Below, piece by piece: positions 1 to 9,546 of a stretch of DNA of 64,000 bases. Position 1 is the first letter of the stretch. The number at the start of each line of letters is the position of its first letter. The DNA comes from CAVRUZ01 sp963724495 (GTDB lineage Bacteria; Actinomycetota; Actinomycetes; Propionibacteriales; DAIQRJ01). The position numbers and the translations under genes were made by a program. Location: contig CAVRUZ010000008.1 in NCBI GenBank assembly GCA_963724495.1, positions 1 to 64,000 of the forward strand, read 5' to 3'. The notes under the pieces are model-generated. The model was not told the origin of the DNA, ran no database searches, and saw only the letters and a list, made by a program, of their open reading frames with translations.

Positions 1-236
1 ATCCTGCTCCTCGAACTTCCCGCATCGAACGGCGCGAAAAGTTCGACTCTGCGATTTCGCGTCGGCGGGACAGGGAGGTTCGCCCTACCGTTCGTGGCTG
101 CCGATCGAAGGGGCGAAGCCGACGCCGTTCAGTCGCGAGAATCCACTTGGAAGCGGTGTCGCAAAATAGCGACGGCCGGCGTCGGAAGTCAATCCGAGCC
201 GGCCGCCTTCTTGTTGTTGATTGATCCGCCCAACGA
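1..236. other. No gene seen at left edge
   Basis: I see no convincing coding sequence, RNA or repeat in this stretch. The open frames here are short and have no recognisable product. Confidence 0.4.
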
Positions 237-1105
237 TTACATTTCGCCCGGCAGCGGAGGAAGGCTCATCGGCGCCGAGTTGGCAACCGGTGCGGGACCG
301 GCCGCAACGACACCCGCACCACCGACCGCTGTCGTCGTCGTGGTCGTCGTCGACACGACCGGAGCCGCAACGACAACTGGAGGCGAAACGACCACCGGCG
401 TGCTCACGACGACGGGGGTGCTGACCACGACCGGAGTCACGTAGACGTACGTCTTGTAGGAACACACGTGCACGGGTAGTAGCAGTGGTCGGGCTCGCAC
501 GAGTAGTACCACAGACTGCAACCCGGATCGAAGAAGACCAGCAGTTGTGAGCGTGGCCCCACTTCTGGCAGTACCAGTGGCAGTGATCGTAGCCCGTATA
601 GCAATACCCGAACGACTTCTTCACGCCGTACTTGTGGCAGTAGTGCGGATCGTACGGCGTCTTGCAGTAGATCGTGTGCGGCTTGCCGAAGTCCGGCTTC
701 TTGAACCAAGGCTTTTCGCCGGGCTTATGAGCTTCATCCCCATGCCGTTGCCGAACCCAGGGCCCTTCGGTCCGTTGTTCGGACCCTTCCCATTGCCGAT
801 GCCTTGATCGATCTTGATGCCGCCGCCTTTCTGCGGCCCTTTGCCGTTGCCCATACCAGGATCGATCTTGATCCCGCCGCCGTTCTTCGGACCCTGACCG
901 AACTTGGGATCGATCTTCATTCCGCCGCCGACCTTTTGACCTTGGCCAGCGTTCATTCCGCCAGGCTTGAAGGCCTGCGGTTTGCCCATCGCTAGGCCCT
1001 GTCCGCCGTTGCCGTTCTTCGGTCCCGGGGGCTGCCGGCCGTCGACGAGGCGGTGGTCAAGGCGACCGCGGCCGCCAGGCTCAACGCCGTCAATTTCGCA
1101 TGCAT
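237..1105 (-). CDS. Planctomycete secreted Gly-rich, His/Cys-rich protein (frameshifted)
   Basis: The start at 1105 gives an N-terminus MHAKLTALSLAAAVALTTAS, a clear signal peptide. One base is then out of phase in a C/G run near 1030. Next come about three tandem repeats of 15-18 residues built on GGGIKIDPGMGNGKGP (about 955-770). After a second frame change comes a segment rich in Cys, His and Tyr (CYTGYDHCHWYCQKWGHAHNC at about 545-615). After a third comes a low-complexity tail of PVVVSTPVVVS units and a Thr run, ending at 237. The three pieces are in different frames but contiguous, so I read them as one gene damaged by sequencing indels. No function is recognised; an exported structural or metal-binding role is only a guess. 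It lies in the planctomycete part of the contig. Confidence 0.5.
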
Positions 1106-1312
1106 GGTTGATGCTCCACTTTGAGAGCCAATCGGGCGTCGGGCCCCATGCCCACGTTTCCTCGGCCTCTGCCATCACATCGCGACGGCGGGAGCGATTG
1201 GGACGAAATCTCGAACGAAATGATCGATCAGGAGTCATCGCCAGAGACCTGTCTCTGAGGTCAGAATTCTGGAAGAGCGCGCGACTGATTCGGAGAGTGG
1301 GACTGAAGTCGA

Positions 1313-2165
1313 TCACTCGACCTTCGGCGAATCACTCGGCGGCGTTTCGTCGGGAGTTCGCGTGATCGAGCCGCGAAGCTTGGTGGTTTTGTTCTTGAGG
1401 TCTCCGCCTGTCGCGAGAAAGAACTTGTCGCCGACCAAACCCGCGTCGATGTTCGTCGCGGGATTGTCGTCGCCGGTGAAACGAACCTTAGCGAGCAATT
1501 GCCATTTACCGTCGCCGGTCTTCACCCACCCGCCGCCGAACAACGCCTTTCTCGCTTTCGTCGCGCTGATCCTGTTCCGACGAAAATCCTCGACGAAGGA
1601 GTAGTAGCCGCGAAGCTGCTCGCCTTTCGGCGTCAGCGTCGAAAAGGTGACGAGCTTCTTCCATTGTTTCGTCTCAGGAACGAAGAACCAACCGGTGTAC
1701 GCAGTGCGATCATCGCCGTCCGGTTTGGCGCTCACCATCAAGCGATAGGTCTTGCCGACCTTCCAGTCGTAATCGAAGAACGATTGCCCACCGGTTCCCT
1801 CGGGCCGAACCGCTTCACTCGGACGGCGTCGTCTTTGTGCAGCATCTTGACTTGTTTTCGGCCGGCACTTTCTTCGGGTCGTCGCCCGACGTCGGATCCC
1901 ACACCGAAAAGAGGACGACCTTTTTTCCGTTGGCGAGTTCCTGAACGCCGAAGTATCCCTTGCTCCAGCCGCAGACCATGAAGTAGGTCCCCTCGGCGGA
2001 TTTTTCGACGGTAATCTCGTTGTAAAACGCCTCGCCCACCGGCGCCTGATACCAGAGATGCACCGAGCGGCAGGCGACGCCTTTCAGCTTCTCGTCGCCC
2101 GAAATGTGTTCGACGAAGCCGATCACCAACAAGATCGTGAACGCGGCAGCGAGCTTCCGATTCAA
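1313..2165 (-). CDS. DUF3472 domain protein (planctomycete, frameshifted)
   Basis: The N-terminal piece has a hydrophobic leader (LAAAFTILLVIGFVEHIS) and then RSVHLWYQAPVGEAFYNEIT and YFMVCGWSKGYFGVQELANG, strongly typical of DUF3472 proteins of planctomycetes. After a frame change near 1800-1830 the C-terminal piece follows with GWFFVPETKQWKKLVTFST and LRGYYSFVEDFRRN, which completes the domain. A TTG codon at 2165 overlaps the stop of the upstream DUF1501 gene and has an AAGGA ahead of it, so translational coupling is likely; this start is inferred. The protein is probably exported. The function of the family is unknown. It is the third gene of a DUF1549/1553-DUF1501-DUF3472 run. Confidence 0.7.
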
Positions 2166-3618
2166 CTCAAGATTCCTTGGATCGGCGATCCAAAATCGAT
2201 CTCCAGTCGCTTGCGCCCGGCACCGCCAACTTCGCGCGTCGAGACCGAGCAGTTGCAAGACGGTGGCGTGAAGATCGGTGACGTAGTGGCGGTGTTCGAC
2301 CGCGTGGAAGCCGAGTTCGTCGGTGGCGCCATGTGCGATTCCCTTTTTGACGCCGCCCCCCGCAAGCCAGATCGAAAAGCCGTACGGGTGGTGATCGCGG
2401 CCCGCGCCCCTTCGGCGCCTGGCGTCCGGCCGAACTCAGTTCCCCACACGACGAGCGTCTCATCGAGCAGCCCGCGCCGTTTGAGATCCTTCACGAGCGC
2501 GGCGATCGGCTGATCGACCGCCTTGCAGAGCCGCGTGTGGTTCGGCTTCAGATCGGAATGCGAATCCCAATCGCCGGCGCCGCCGTTCGAGCCGTGGAAT
2601 ACTTGCACGAAACGAACGCCTTTTCCGACAACCGCCGCGCCGCCAGACAGAGTCGGCCGAACTTTTCGTTTCCGGCTGATCGAGGCCGTACAGCTTGCGG
2701 GTCTCTTCAGTTTCGTTGTTGATCCGCATGACGTCCGGCACCGCGGTCTGCATCCGAAACGCCAGTTCGTACGACTTTACCTTGCCTTGATGACGGGATC
2801 GTCCGGAACCCGAGCGGCGGCTTCCGCATTGAACGCACGGATGAGATCGAACTGCTCGCGGCGTTGGGCTTCGGGCTGTTCCTTTCGCGGCAGGAACGGC
2901 AACGGCTTGTCGGGATCGGTGCTGAGCGGCACGCCGCTGAATTCCGGGCCGAGGTAATTGCTGCCGTGTCCGAACTGACCGCCGCAACAGTCTGCGAGCG
3001 GTTTGCCGAGCACCACGAAACTCGGCAGATCGTCATTGAGCGAACCAAGGCCGTACCGCACCCACGAACCGATCGTCGGGAACGGACCTTCAAGGGCATG
3101 CCGACCGGTGTGGAATTGCAGTTGGGCGCCGTGATCGTTGTCGGTGGTCCACATCGAACGAACGATCGCGATGTCGTCGACCACCGAACCGACGTGCGGC
3201 CACCAGTCGCTGATTTCAATTCCCGACGTCCCGCTTCTTGAAGCCGGTCTGCATCCGCATCAGTTTCGGTCGAACTTTGTGCAGACCGGGGACGAACTCG
3301 CGGAGATTCTTCTTGAGATGCGGCGAATCGAGCGCCCTTTGAACGGCGTCTCTTCGATCGTCTTGCCGTCGTACTTGTCGAGCATCGGCTTGGGATCGAA
3401 GCTCTCGACGTGGCTCGTTCCGCCCACCATGAAGAGCCAGATGATTCGCTTGATCTTCGGCGGGAAGTTGGAGTTCCCGTCGGCGGCGTCCAGGTTTCGT
3501 CGCTATCCGCGGCGAGCAACCCGTCTCGCTGGAGCATCGCCGCCAACGCGATGGAACTGAAGCCCATCCCGGCGGAGGAGAGAAAGCGACGGCGGTCGGT
3601 GAAGGATTCGTGCATCAT
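2162..3618 (-). CDS. DUF1501 (sulfatase-like fold) secreted protein, heavily frameshifted
   Basis: The N-terminus MMHESFTDRRRFLSSAGMGF is a twin-arginine-type leader. Family segments follow in several frames: DIAIVRSMWTTDNDHGAQLQ, GSWVRYGLGSLNDDLPSFVV and HGSNYLGPEFSGVPL (3184-2777), then SYELAFRMQTAVPDVM (about 2760-2700), then MQVFHGSNGGAGDWDSHSDL and DETLVVWGTEFGRTPGAEG (2608-2390). This order matches DUF1501 proteins, which have an alkaline-phosphatase/sulfatase-like fold and are encoded beside DUF1549/DUF1553 proteins in planctomycetes. At least four indels are needed to join the pieces. The true function is unknown; a role in periplasmic breakdown of sulfated or complex polymers has been suggested for such pairs. 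Confidence 0.75.
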
Positions 3619-3625
3619 CGTCGCC

Positions 3626-5458
3626 TCAGCGAATCGTGGTGAAATCGACGTGGTTGAAGAGCGCTTCGATGAACGCCTGGAGCGGTTGACGCTTCAGGAA
3701 CTCCTCGGACGCTTTTCGCTCGCCGGCGGTCGGCGAACGGCCGAGCAGGCGCTGAAACGATTGCTCGACGACGTCCTTCGACGCCGACTGCTTGATGTCG
3801 GCGGCGATTTTCTCGCCCGCGACCGCGGTGAGTCGACTGTTGACGAGCGCCATTGCCTGCTGCGGGACCACCGTCGCCGGCCGGCGATAACATTCGTTCG
3901 GGTTGGGACCGTCCATGGTGGTCAGGAAGATGCTCGTCTTCTCCGGTGCATGCCGGAAATAGATCGCCCGCCGACTTCCGACGCCGTTCTCGTCGTCGAT
4001 GATTTCAGGACCGCCCATCGCACCGTTCAAAAGTCCAGCCGCGGCGAGAATTGTGTCGCGGACTCCCTCGGCTTCCAGCGGCCGTGGATTCATCCGCCAC
4101 AGCAACAGATTGTCGGGATCGCGTTTACGAGCGGCTTCGCCCTTGGGTCCAGGCAGCGTCGAACTCATCCGGTACGCCTGGCTGGTCACGATCAATCGGT
4201 GAAGCCGCTTCATGTTCCACCCAGATTCCATGAAGTCGGCGGCGAGCCAATCGAGCAGCGCCGGATGCGTCGGCGGGCGTCCATCTTGCCGAAATCGAAG
4301 ACCGTCGGCACCAACGGCTGACCGAAGTGACGCAACCAGACGTGGTGACGAACACGCGCCCCGTCAGCGGGTTTTCCTTCGCGGTGATCCACTTGGCGAG
4401 CGCGAGCCGCCGGCCGGTCGACTGTTCGGGATAGGAGGGAGCCAGCGGCGGATAATCGGCGGCGGTTTCGCAATTTCTTTTCGGCCTGTTCGAGCGCGGT
4501 CTTGGCTGCAGTCGTCTTCTTCTTGGCGGCGTCGATCGCTTTAGCGTCTTTCTTCGCCGCCTTCTCTTTGGCGACAAGGTCTTTCTCGGTGGCGGCGAGG
4601 TCGCTTTCCGCCGCGGCGATCTTCGATTCCAGATGGAGAGAAACCGCATGGCGAATCAGGTCTTTGCTGTTCGCCGCTTGAGGTTTCTGATACCGATCGC
4701 GGTCGGCGTCGAGTATCGCTTTGACGGAAACGAGATTCAACAACGCTGCTTTCAGTTCAGGCTCGGAATTCGCCTTCTTCGCTTTCTCGAATCGCTGTTG
4801 GGCCTGGTCGAGATGAACCTTGACGACTTCGGCTTTCAGCGTCGGATGAACGATTTCCGGTTCAAGCGCGACCGGCGTCGGCGAAAAGGAAACAGTGGCG
4901 AGCGAGGTCGGTGCTCCCGGAGGCAACGACTTGTCCTTCTTCGGCCGTTTGTCGTCGCCGCGCTCATAGAGGTACGTCGGGGCGTTCAGGTCGGAATCAT
5001 AAACCCGCGGCGGATCCCTTCGCTTCGGGGTCAGCACCGGAGGAGCATCAAGGCGAATGTTGTGCGGTTCGAAGATCGCGCGGAAGCGAAAGTACTCCTC
5101 CTGCGAAATCGGATCGTACATGTGGTCGTGGCAGCGGGCGCAGTTCAGCGTCACCGCGAGGAACGCCTTCCCGGAATGTTCGACGACGCTGTCGAGCCAG
5201 ACGTTACGGCTGAACTTGTAGTAGTTGCGGGCGAGGTATCCGGTCGCCCGCAGGTTTTGGAATCGAGCGGATCGATCTCGTCGGCGGCGAGCATCTCGTT
5301 GGATCATCCGGTCGTAGGGCTCGTTCGCGTTGAACGACTCCACGACCCAGTCGCGCCAGTTCCAGATGTTCTTCTGACTGTTGCGAAGTTCGTTCGCCCA
5401 GCCGTACCAGTCGGAGTAACGCCACACGTCGAGGAAGTCGCGGCCGAGCGTTTCCCCA
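3626..5458 (-). CDS. DUF1549/DUF1553 cytochrome-like planctomycete protein, 5' end lost at contig junction
   Basis: Reading from 5458 leftwards, WRYSDWYGWANELRNSQKNI and WRDWVVESFNANEPYDRMI are the DUF1549 core. They are followed by LNCARCHDHMYDP, which has a c-type CxxCH signature. A Lys/Ala/Glu-rich coiled-coil stretch lies at about 4830-4500. The C-terminal DUF1553 domain (MKRLHRLIVTSQAYRMSSTL, YFRHAPEKTSIFLTTMDGPN, RRPATVVPQQAMALVNS) ends at 3626. Frame changes occur near 5290 and in 4250-4480. The N-terminal part of DUF1549 and any leader are missing because the sequence switches to actinobacterial DNA at about 5455. DUF1501 starts 8 bases downstream, so the two are an operon. Family function is unknown. 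Confidence 0.75.
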
Positions 5459-5591
5459 ACACCCGCATGGTGTTCGCGAATGCGTCGACCGAGCGGGCGG
5501 GCGCGGACTCACGCCGATGCGACTTGATGAGGGGGACCAGGTAGGCCAACCAGGCCAGCACGATGATCGCGTAGAGAATCCCTGTACCCAC
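5456..5591 (-). CDS. Actinobacterial small membrane protein, 3' part replaced at chimera junction
   Basis: A GTG start at 5591 gives VGTGILYAIIVLAWLAYLVP and then IKSHRRESAPARSVDAFANT: one membrane segment followed by a basic cytosolic tail. This N-terminus is typical of an actinobacterial protein often found downstream of rimJ. The reading continues to MRVLG and then becomes nonsense, while the planctomycete DUF1549 protein begins to make sense from the same bases. Only about 46 codons survive. It lies 150 bases downstream of rimJ in the same direction. Function is unknown. Confidence 0.55.
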
Positions 5592-5744
5592 ACGGGAAGG
5601 CTAGTGCGGCGCGACAGTCACCCCGGGAAGAAACCGGGTGTGTTGCCTTCTCTCTTGGGCCGGACACGTTCTCTCGCGCTGATGTTCGAGGCAATCGCCG
5701 GCCGACAGGGCACGGACCAGGATCGCGTAAGGACCCAAAGAAAG

Positions 5745-6362
5745 CTAACGGGGCAAGACGATCCGGCCATCCGCCTCGGCCGTCAGCAGTCGTGCCATGA
5801 TGCCGTCGGGAACGTCCTCGGCCAGAATCGAGAAGGTCAGGTGGTCGCGCCAGGCACCCGCGATGTGCAGGTACCGACGACGCATTCCCTCCTCCACGAA
5901 CCCCAGCTTCTCCGCCACGCGCAGCGATGCGATGTTCTCCGGCCTGATGGCCAGCTCCACCCGATGCAGGTGCCTCGATTGCAGCAGGTGATCGCATACG
6001 AGCGCCACCGCGACGGTCGTGATGTTGCGCCCGGCGTGATCACGAGCGATCCAGTAGCCGACCTGGGCCCAACGAGCCGATCCCAACGTCATGCCGGACA
6101 CCACCACCTGACCCACCAGCCGGCCATCGACCGTGATCGCGAACGGGATGCCCAGCCCCTGGCGGGCCTGCTCGTGCAAGATCCGCAGCATCGCCGGAAA
6201 GCTGGCCGGCCGGCTGTAACCATCGGGCGGCGTCGCCTCCCACGGCCCCAGCCACGACCGGTTCTCCTGCTGCAGCTGCAGCCAGGCACGCTGATCGCGT
6301 TTCTCCAACGGCCGCAGGTGAACCCGGCCGAAGTCCAGCGAGACCCGCCACCGCACTCGCAT
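5745..6362 (-). CDS. rimJ: GNAT acetyltransferase, RimJ/RimL type
   Basis: The product is a 205-residue GNAT-family acetyltransferase that likely moves an acetyl group from acetyl-CoA to a protein N-terminus. The family pattern is visible: HLRPLEKRDQRAWLQL near the N-terminus, VGYWIARDHAGRNITTVAVA (acetyl-CoA loop region) and HRVELAIRPENIASLRVAEK, then LGFVEEGMRRRYLHIAGAWR as the closing strands. The ATG at 6362 shares one base with the TGA of the mog-like gene (TGATG), so it is co-translated with the Mo-cofactor genes. Calling it rimJ rather than another N-acetyltransferase is by family resemblance only. Confidence 0.8.
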   Translation of the reverse strand: MRVRWRVSLDFGRVHLRPLEKRDQRAWLQLQQENRSWLGPWEATPPDGYSRPASFPAMLRILHEQARQGLGIPFAITVDGRLVGQVVVSGMTLGSARWAQVGYWIARDHAGRNITTVAVALVCDHLLQSRHLHRVELAIRPENIASLRVAEKLGFVEEGMRRRYLHIAGAWRDHLTFSILAEDVPDGIMARLLTAEADGRIVLPR

Positions 6363-6880
6363 CAGACTGCCGGTGGCCGCTGATGGTCTCCGCCGCGCAA
6401 TTGCGCCAGTGCGTGCGGCAACACCGGTGCCAGCACCTCGATCGCGTCTCGTACCGCACCCGACGACCCGGCGATGTTGACCACGAGGCTGGCACTGCCC
6501 CCGGTTCGCCCGGCGACGACGCCCGCGATGCCGCGCGACAGCATCGCGGTGGGAACGCCGGTGCTGGTGCCCGCTGACCGGAGCGCCTCCGCGATGCCAG
6601 GAACCTGGTAGGTCAGCAGTGGTGCAGTGACCTCCGGCGTGCGGTCGCTCGGGTTGATGCCGGTGCCGCCAGTCGTGAGCACGAGCTCGGCACCAGCCGC
6701 GACGGCCGAGCTGATCGCCGAACCGACGGCATCGCCATCGGGCACCACCATCGCGTCGTCGACCGTGAATCCCCACTCCCGCAAGGCGTTCACCAACAGC
6801 GGGCCGGTGGTGTCGGCAGCGATGCCGGACGCGGCACGTGTCGACGCCACCACGACGGCCGCCATGGGTCCCGAGTTCAC
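6362..6880 (-). CDS. mog: Molybdopterin adenylyltransferase / MoaB-Mog family
   Basis: This protein belongs to the MoaB/Mog family that adenylylates molybdopterin during molybdenum-cofactor synthesis. The substrate-binding motif LVLTTGGTGINPSDRTPEV and the following VPGIAEALR segment are clear. The GTG at 6880 overlaps the moaC stop by four bases (GTGA) and has GGGGGAG ahead of it; an in-frame ATG at 6865 is the alternative start. It sits in a tightly coupled set moeA-moaC-mog-rimJ. MoaB and Mog cannot be told apart safely here. Confidence 0.85.
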   Translation of the reverse strand: MNSGPMAAVVVASTRAASGIAADTTGPLLVNALREWGFTVDDAMVVPDGDAVGSAISSAVAAGAELVLTTGGTGINPSDRTPEVTAPLLTYQVPGIAEALRSAGTSTGVPTAMLSRGIAGVVAGRTGGSASLVVNIAGSSGAVRDAIEVLAPVLPHALAQLRGGDHQRPPAV

Positions 6881-7389
6881 CCGCTCCCCCGTTCCCAGTC
6901 GCCGTGCCGGCCCCCGGTCTTGGTCAGCACCCTGACACCGGTGATCGAGGCTTCCGGATCGACCGCCTTGACCATGTCGATGACGGCCAGCCCCGCCACC
7001 GCCACGGCGGTCAGCGCTTCCATCTCCACTCCGGTTCGATCGGTCGTGCGCACAGTCGCCACGATCCGGACGAGACCGTCGACGCAGTCGACGTCGACGT
7101 CCACCCCGGTGACGGCGATCGGATGACACAGCGGCACCAGATCGGGAGTGCGCTTGGCCGCCATGATCCCGGCTATCCGGGCGACGGCCAGGGCATCGCC
7201 CTTGGGCAACGAACCGTCGGCCACGAGGGCATACGCCTGCTCCGACACGAGCACGCTGCCCTCAGCGGTCGCACTCCGCACGGTCACGTCCCTGGCCGAG
7301 ACGTCGACCATCCGGGCGCTCCCGTCGGCTCCCAGGTGCGTGAGACCGCGTGCGCCCTCGGTGGGATCGGCCGGCGGCTCACTCGTCAC
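6877..7389 (-). CDS. moaC: Cyclic pyranopterin monophosphate synthase MoaC
   Basis: MoaC acts with MoaA to convert GTP to cyclic pyranopterin monophosphate, the first step of molybdenum-cofactor synthesis. Family motifs are intact: MVDVSARDVTVRSATAEG, DLVPLCHPIAVTGVDVDV, TTDRTGVEMEALTAVAVAG and VIDMVKAVDP. The length (170 residues) is normal. The GTG start at 7389 follows GGGGAG and lies 9 bases from the moeA stop. The downstream stop overlaps the mog start by four bases. Confidence 0.93.
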   Translation of the reverse strand: MTSEPPADPTEGARGLTHLGADGSARMVDVSARDVTVRSATAEGSVLVSEQAYALVADGSLPKGDALAVARIAGIMAAKRTPDLVPLCHPIAVTGVDVDVDCVDGLVRIVATVRTTDRTGVEMEALTAVAVAGLAVIDMVKAVDPEASITGVRVLTKTGGRHGDWERGSG

Positions 7390-7398
7390 GGCTCCCCC

Positions 7399-8658
7399 TC
7401 AGTTCCCGGCTGAGCCGTCGTCGAGCGGCAGCACTTCGACACGTGCGCCAGGCGGAACGTGTGTCGTCTCCTCCGGCACCACGATCAGGCAGTTCGACCC
7501 GGTCAGGTCACCGACCATGTGCGAGCCCTGGTTGCCGATCGGCCGTACGGTCCCGACGCCGTCGGCGCGGAGGTCGTACCAGCCACGGGCGTACTGACGC
7601 CGGCCGGGCGGCGAGTCCCAGCCCTGCGTGGTGACGGCCTTGCGGAACTCACCCCGCGGTGACGCGATGCCGAGCATCTTGCGCAGCACCGGGCGGATGA
7701 TCACCTCGAAGGAGACGAACGCGCTGACCGGGTTACCGGGCAGCGTGAAGATCGGCGTGTGGTCCTCCCCGACGGTCCCGAAGCCTTGGGGCTTGCCCGG
7801 CTGCATGGCCACCGAATAGAAGGCCACCGTTCCCAGTCGTGACAGCACCTGCTTGACCACGTCGTACGCGCCGACGCTCACCCCGCCGCTCGTGAGCACC
7901 AGGTCCGCCCGGACCAGTTGGTCCTCCAGGACGGCCATGAGCTCATTCGGCTCGTCCGGGACGATCCCGACCCGGTAGGCGACCGCACCGGCACTGCGCA
8001 CGAGTGCCGACAACGCGAAGCTGTTGGCGTCGTAGATCTTGGCGCTGGTCAGCGGGTTCCCGGGTGCCACCAGCTCGCTGCCGGTGGACAGCACGACCAC
8101 CCGAGGCCGGGGGTGCGCGTTCACGCGGTAGATCCCGGCCGCAGCCAGCGTGGCGATGTGCCGGGCAGTGAGCCGGGTCCCACTGTTGACGAGCATGTCG
8201 CCCGCCTTGGTGTCCTCGCCCTGACGACGTACGTGCATCCCGGGCGGCACCGGCCGGTGCACGCCGACCGTCACCGTCTGGCCGTCGGTGAACTCCACCG
8301 GCACCACGGTGTCCGCCCCCTGCGGCAGCGGGGCGCCGGTCATGATGCGGGCGGCCATCCGGCTGGGCACGACGAAGGCGTTGTCGGCGCCGGCGGCGAT
8401 GTCGCCCGAGACCGGCAGCCGCACCGGCTGCTCGGCGGTCGCTCCGGCGATGTCGACCGCGTGCACCGCGTATCCGTCCATCGCCGAGTTGTCGAACGAG
8501 GGCAGGTCGACCGGACTGGCCAGGTCGGTGCCCACGGCACATCCCTGCGCGTCCAGGAGGGTCTGCTCGAACGGGGGAAGCACCGGGACCGAATCGAGCA
8601 CGAGGTCGAGGTAGTCGTCCACCGAGATCGGGCGCCCGGCCAGGTTCGAAGCGGTCAC
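7399..8658 (-). CDS. moeA: Molybdopterin molybdenumtransferase MoeA
   Basis: MoeA inserts molybdate into adenylylated molybdopterin. The sequence shows the MoeA N-terminal region (PSFDNSAMDGYAVHAVDIAG), the hinge RIMTGAPLPQGADTVVPVE, the molybdopterin-binding middle domain (VVLSTGSELVAPGN, ADLVLTSGGVSVGAYDVVK, LPGNPVSAFVSFEVIIRP) and a C-terminal domain IV. The GTG at 8658 (VTASNLAGRPISVDDYLDLV) follows GGAG and is preferred; the frame stays open to 8787 but that extension looks non-coding. It is the first gene of the Mo-cofactor operon and is divergent from the folate gene at 8786. The nitrate reductase at 53 kb needs this cofactor. Confidence 0.93.
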   Translation of the reverse strand: MTASNLAGRPISVDDYLDLVLDSVPVLPPFEQTLLDAQGCAVGTDLASPVDLPSFDNSAMDGYAVHAVDIAGATAEQPVRLPVSGDIAAGADNAFVVPSRMAARIMTGAPLPQGADTVVPVEFTDGQTVTVGVHRPVPPGMHVRRQGEDTKAGDMLVNSGTRLTARHIATLAAAGIYRVNAHPRPRVVVLSTGSELVAPGNPLTSAKIYDANSFALSALVRSAGAVAYRVGIVPDEPNELMAVLEDQLVRADLVLTSGGVSVGAYDVVKQVLSRLGTVAFYSVAMQPGKPQGFGTVGEDHTPIFTLPGNPVSAFVSFEVIIRPVLRKMLGIASPRGEFRKAVTTQGWDSPPGRRQYARGWYDLRADGVGTVRPIGNQGSHMVGDLTGSNCLIVVPEETTHVPPGARVEVLPLDDGSAGN

Positions 8659-8785
8659 ATCACTCCTCGGTACCGCGTGTGGAAAGAGGGACAGCACGGG
8701 ATCTGCCTCACCGTCCGACCCTAACGGCGGGCAGCATGCGCGGCTCTGGCGGCGCGGCGGCCGGCCTCGCGGGAGACTGGCGGGC

Positions 8786-9403
8786 ATGGACCCGAGCGAC
8801 GTACCAGCGGACGGGGCACCGATGGCGAAGGCACGGCTGCGCCGACGGCTGATCGCTGCCCGCGAGGAGATCGGCGAGGACGGGCGAGCCGCTCAAGCCC
8901 AGGCGATCACCGACGCGATCCTGCGCTGGGCGCCGGTACGCGACCTGCCGCCGGGATCTACGGCTGCGGCCTACGTGGGCGTGGGGTCCGAGCCCTCGAC
9001 CAGCACCCTGCTGGCCGCCCTCGACCGAAACGGACTGCGGGTATTGCTGCCGATCTGGCGGCCCAACGCCGCCGACCTCGACTGGGCCCTCTACACCGGG
9101 CCGCAGGACCTGGCCCGAGTTCGGGCTGGCCTGCTCGAGCCTTCGGGTGACGCCCTGGGCGCCGACGCCCTCGCCGGGGCGACCGTCATCCTCGTGCCGG
9201 CCCTCGCCGTCGACCGTGCGGGAAACAGGCTGGGCCGCGGGGCTGGTGCCTACGACGCGGCGCTGCTCCGGGCAGGGCCGGACGCCATCACCTGTGCGCT
9301 GCTCTACACCGGCGAACTGATGAGCGAACTCCCAGCCGAACCGCACGACCGCCCGGTGTCCGCCGTGGCACTGCCGGAAGGGGTGCTCGAACTCCGTCGC
9401 TGA
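8786..9403 (+). CDS. 5-formyltetrahydrofolate cyclo-ligase
   Basis: This enzyme converts 5-formyltetrahydrofolate to 5,10-methenyltetrahydrofolate with ATP. The N-terminal KARLRRRLIAAREEI, the middle LLPIWRPNAADLDWALYTG and the conserved C-terminal loop VDRAGNRLGRGAGAYDAALL are all family hallmarks. The length (205 residues) is usual. The ATG at 8786 is used; MAKARLRRR at 8822 is a possible shorter start. It is divergent from moeA. Confidence 0.9.
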   Translation: MDPSDVPADGAPMAKARLRRRLIAAREEIGEDGRAAQAQAITDAILRWAPVRDLPPGSTAAAYVGVGSEPSTSTLLAALDRNGLRVLLPIWRPNAADLDWALYTGPQDLARVRAGLLEPSGDALGADALAGATVILVPALAVDRAGNRLGRGAGAYDAALLRAGPDAITCALLYTGELMSELPAEPHDRPVSAVALPEGVLELRR

Positions 9404-9505
9404 CCGCCACACATGACGACGGCTCTCAAGGCGGCCCTCACGAAGGCTGCTTGGACACCGGTGGCCCGGGTGACGGATGATGGGAGCTGGCTGGCAGTCG
9501 CACCG

Positions 9506-9511
9506 CTAGAG
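9506..9511 (+). promoter_or_regulatory. Likely -10 element upstream of the FmdB-like gene
   Basis: The hexamer TAGAGT lies about 36 bases before the TTG start of the zinc-ribbon gene and resembles the TAGCGT element seen before several other genes here. A good ribosome-binding site (GGAGG) lies between it and the start, so this would be a normal leadered transcript. Confidence 0.35.
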
Positions 9512-9546
9512 TGCCAGTGCTGACCGGATCATCCTGGAGGTCTTCC

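Noticed and set aside
240..430. Pro/Val and Thr repeats as a CRISPR or tandem-repeat array
   Set aside because: The repeats are short codon-level repeats of a low-complexity protein tail, with no spacer structure. No CRISPR array is seen anywhere in the window.
1106..1316. N-terminal extension of the Gly-rich protein frame to 1316
   Set aside because: The extension has no coding character, and the start at 1105 gives a proper signal peptide in an adjacent frame.
1..5455. Horizontal transfer of a planctomycete operon into an actinobacterium
   Set aside because: Both genes at the joint are truncated mid-frame and there are no mobility genes or repeats there. A chimeric assembly explains it more simply.
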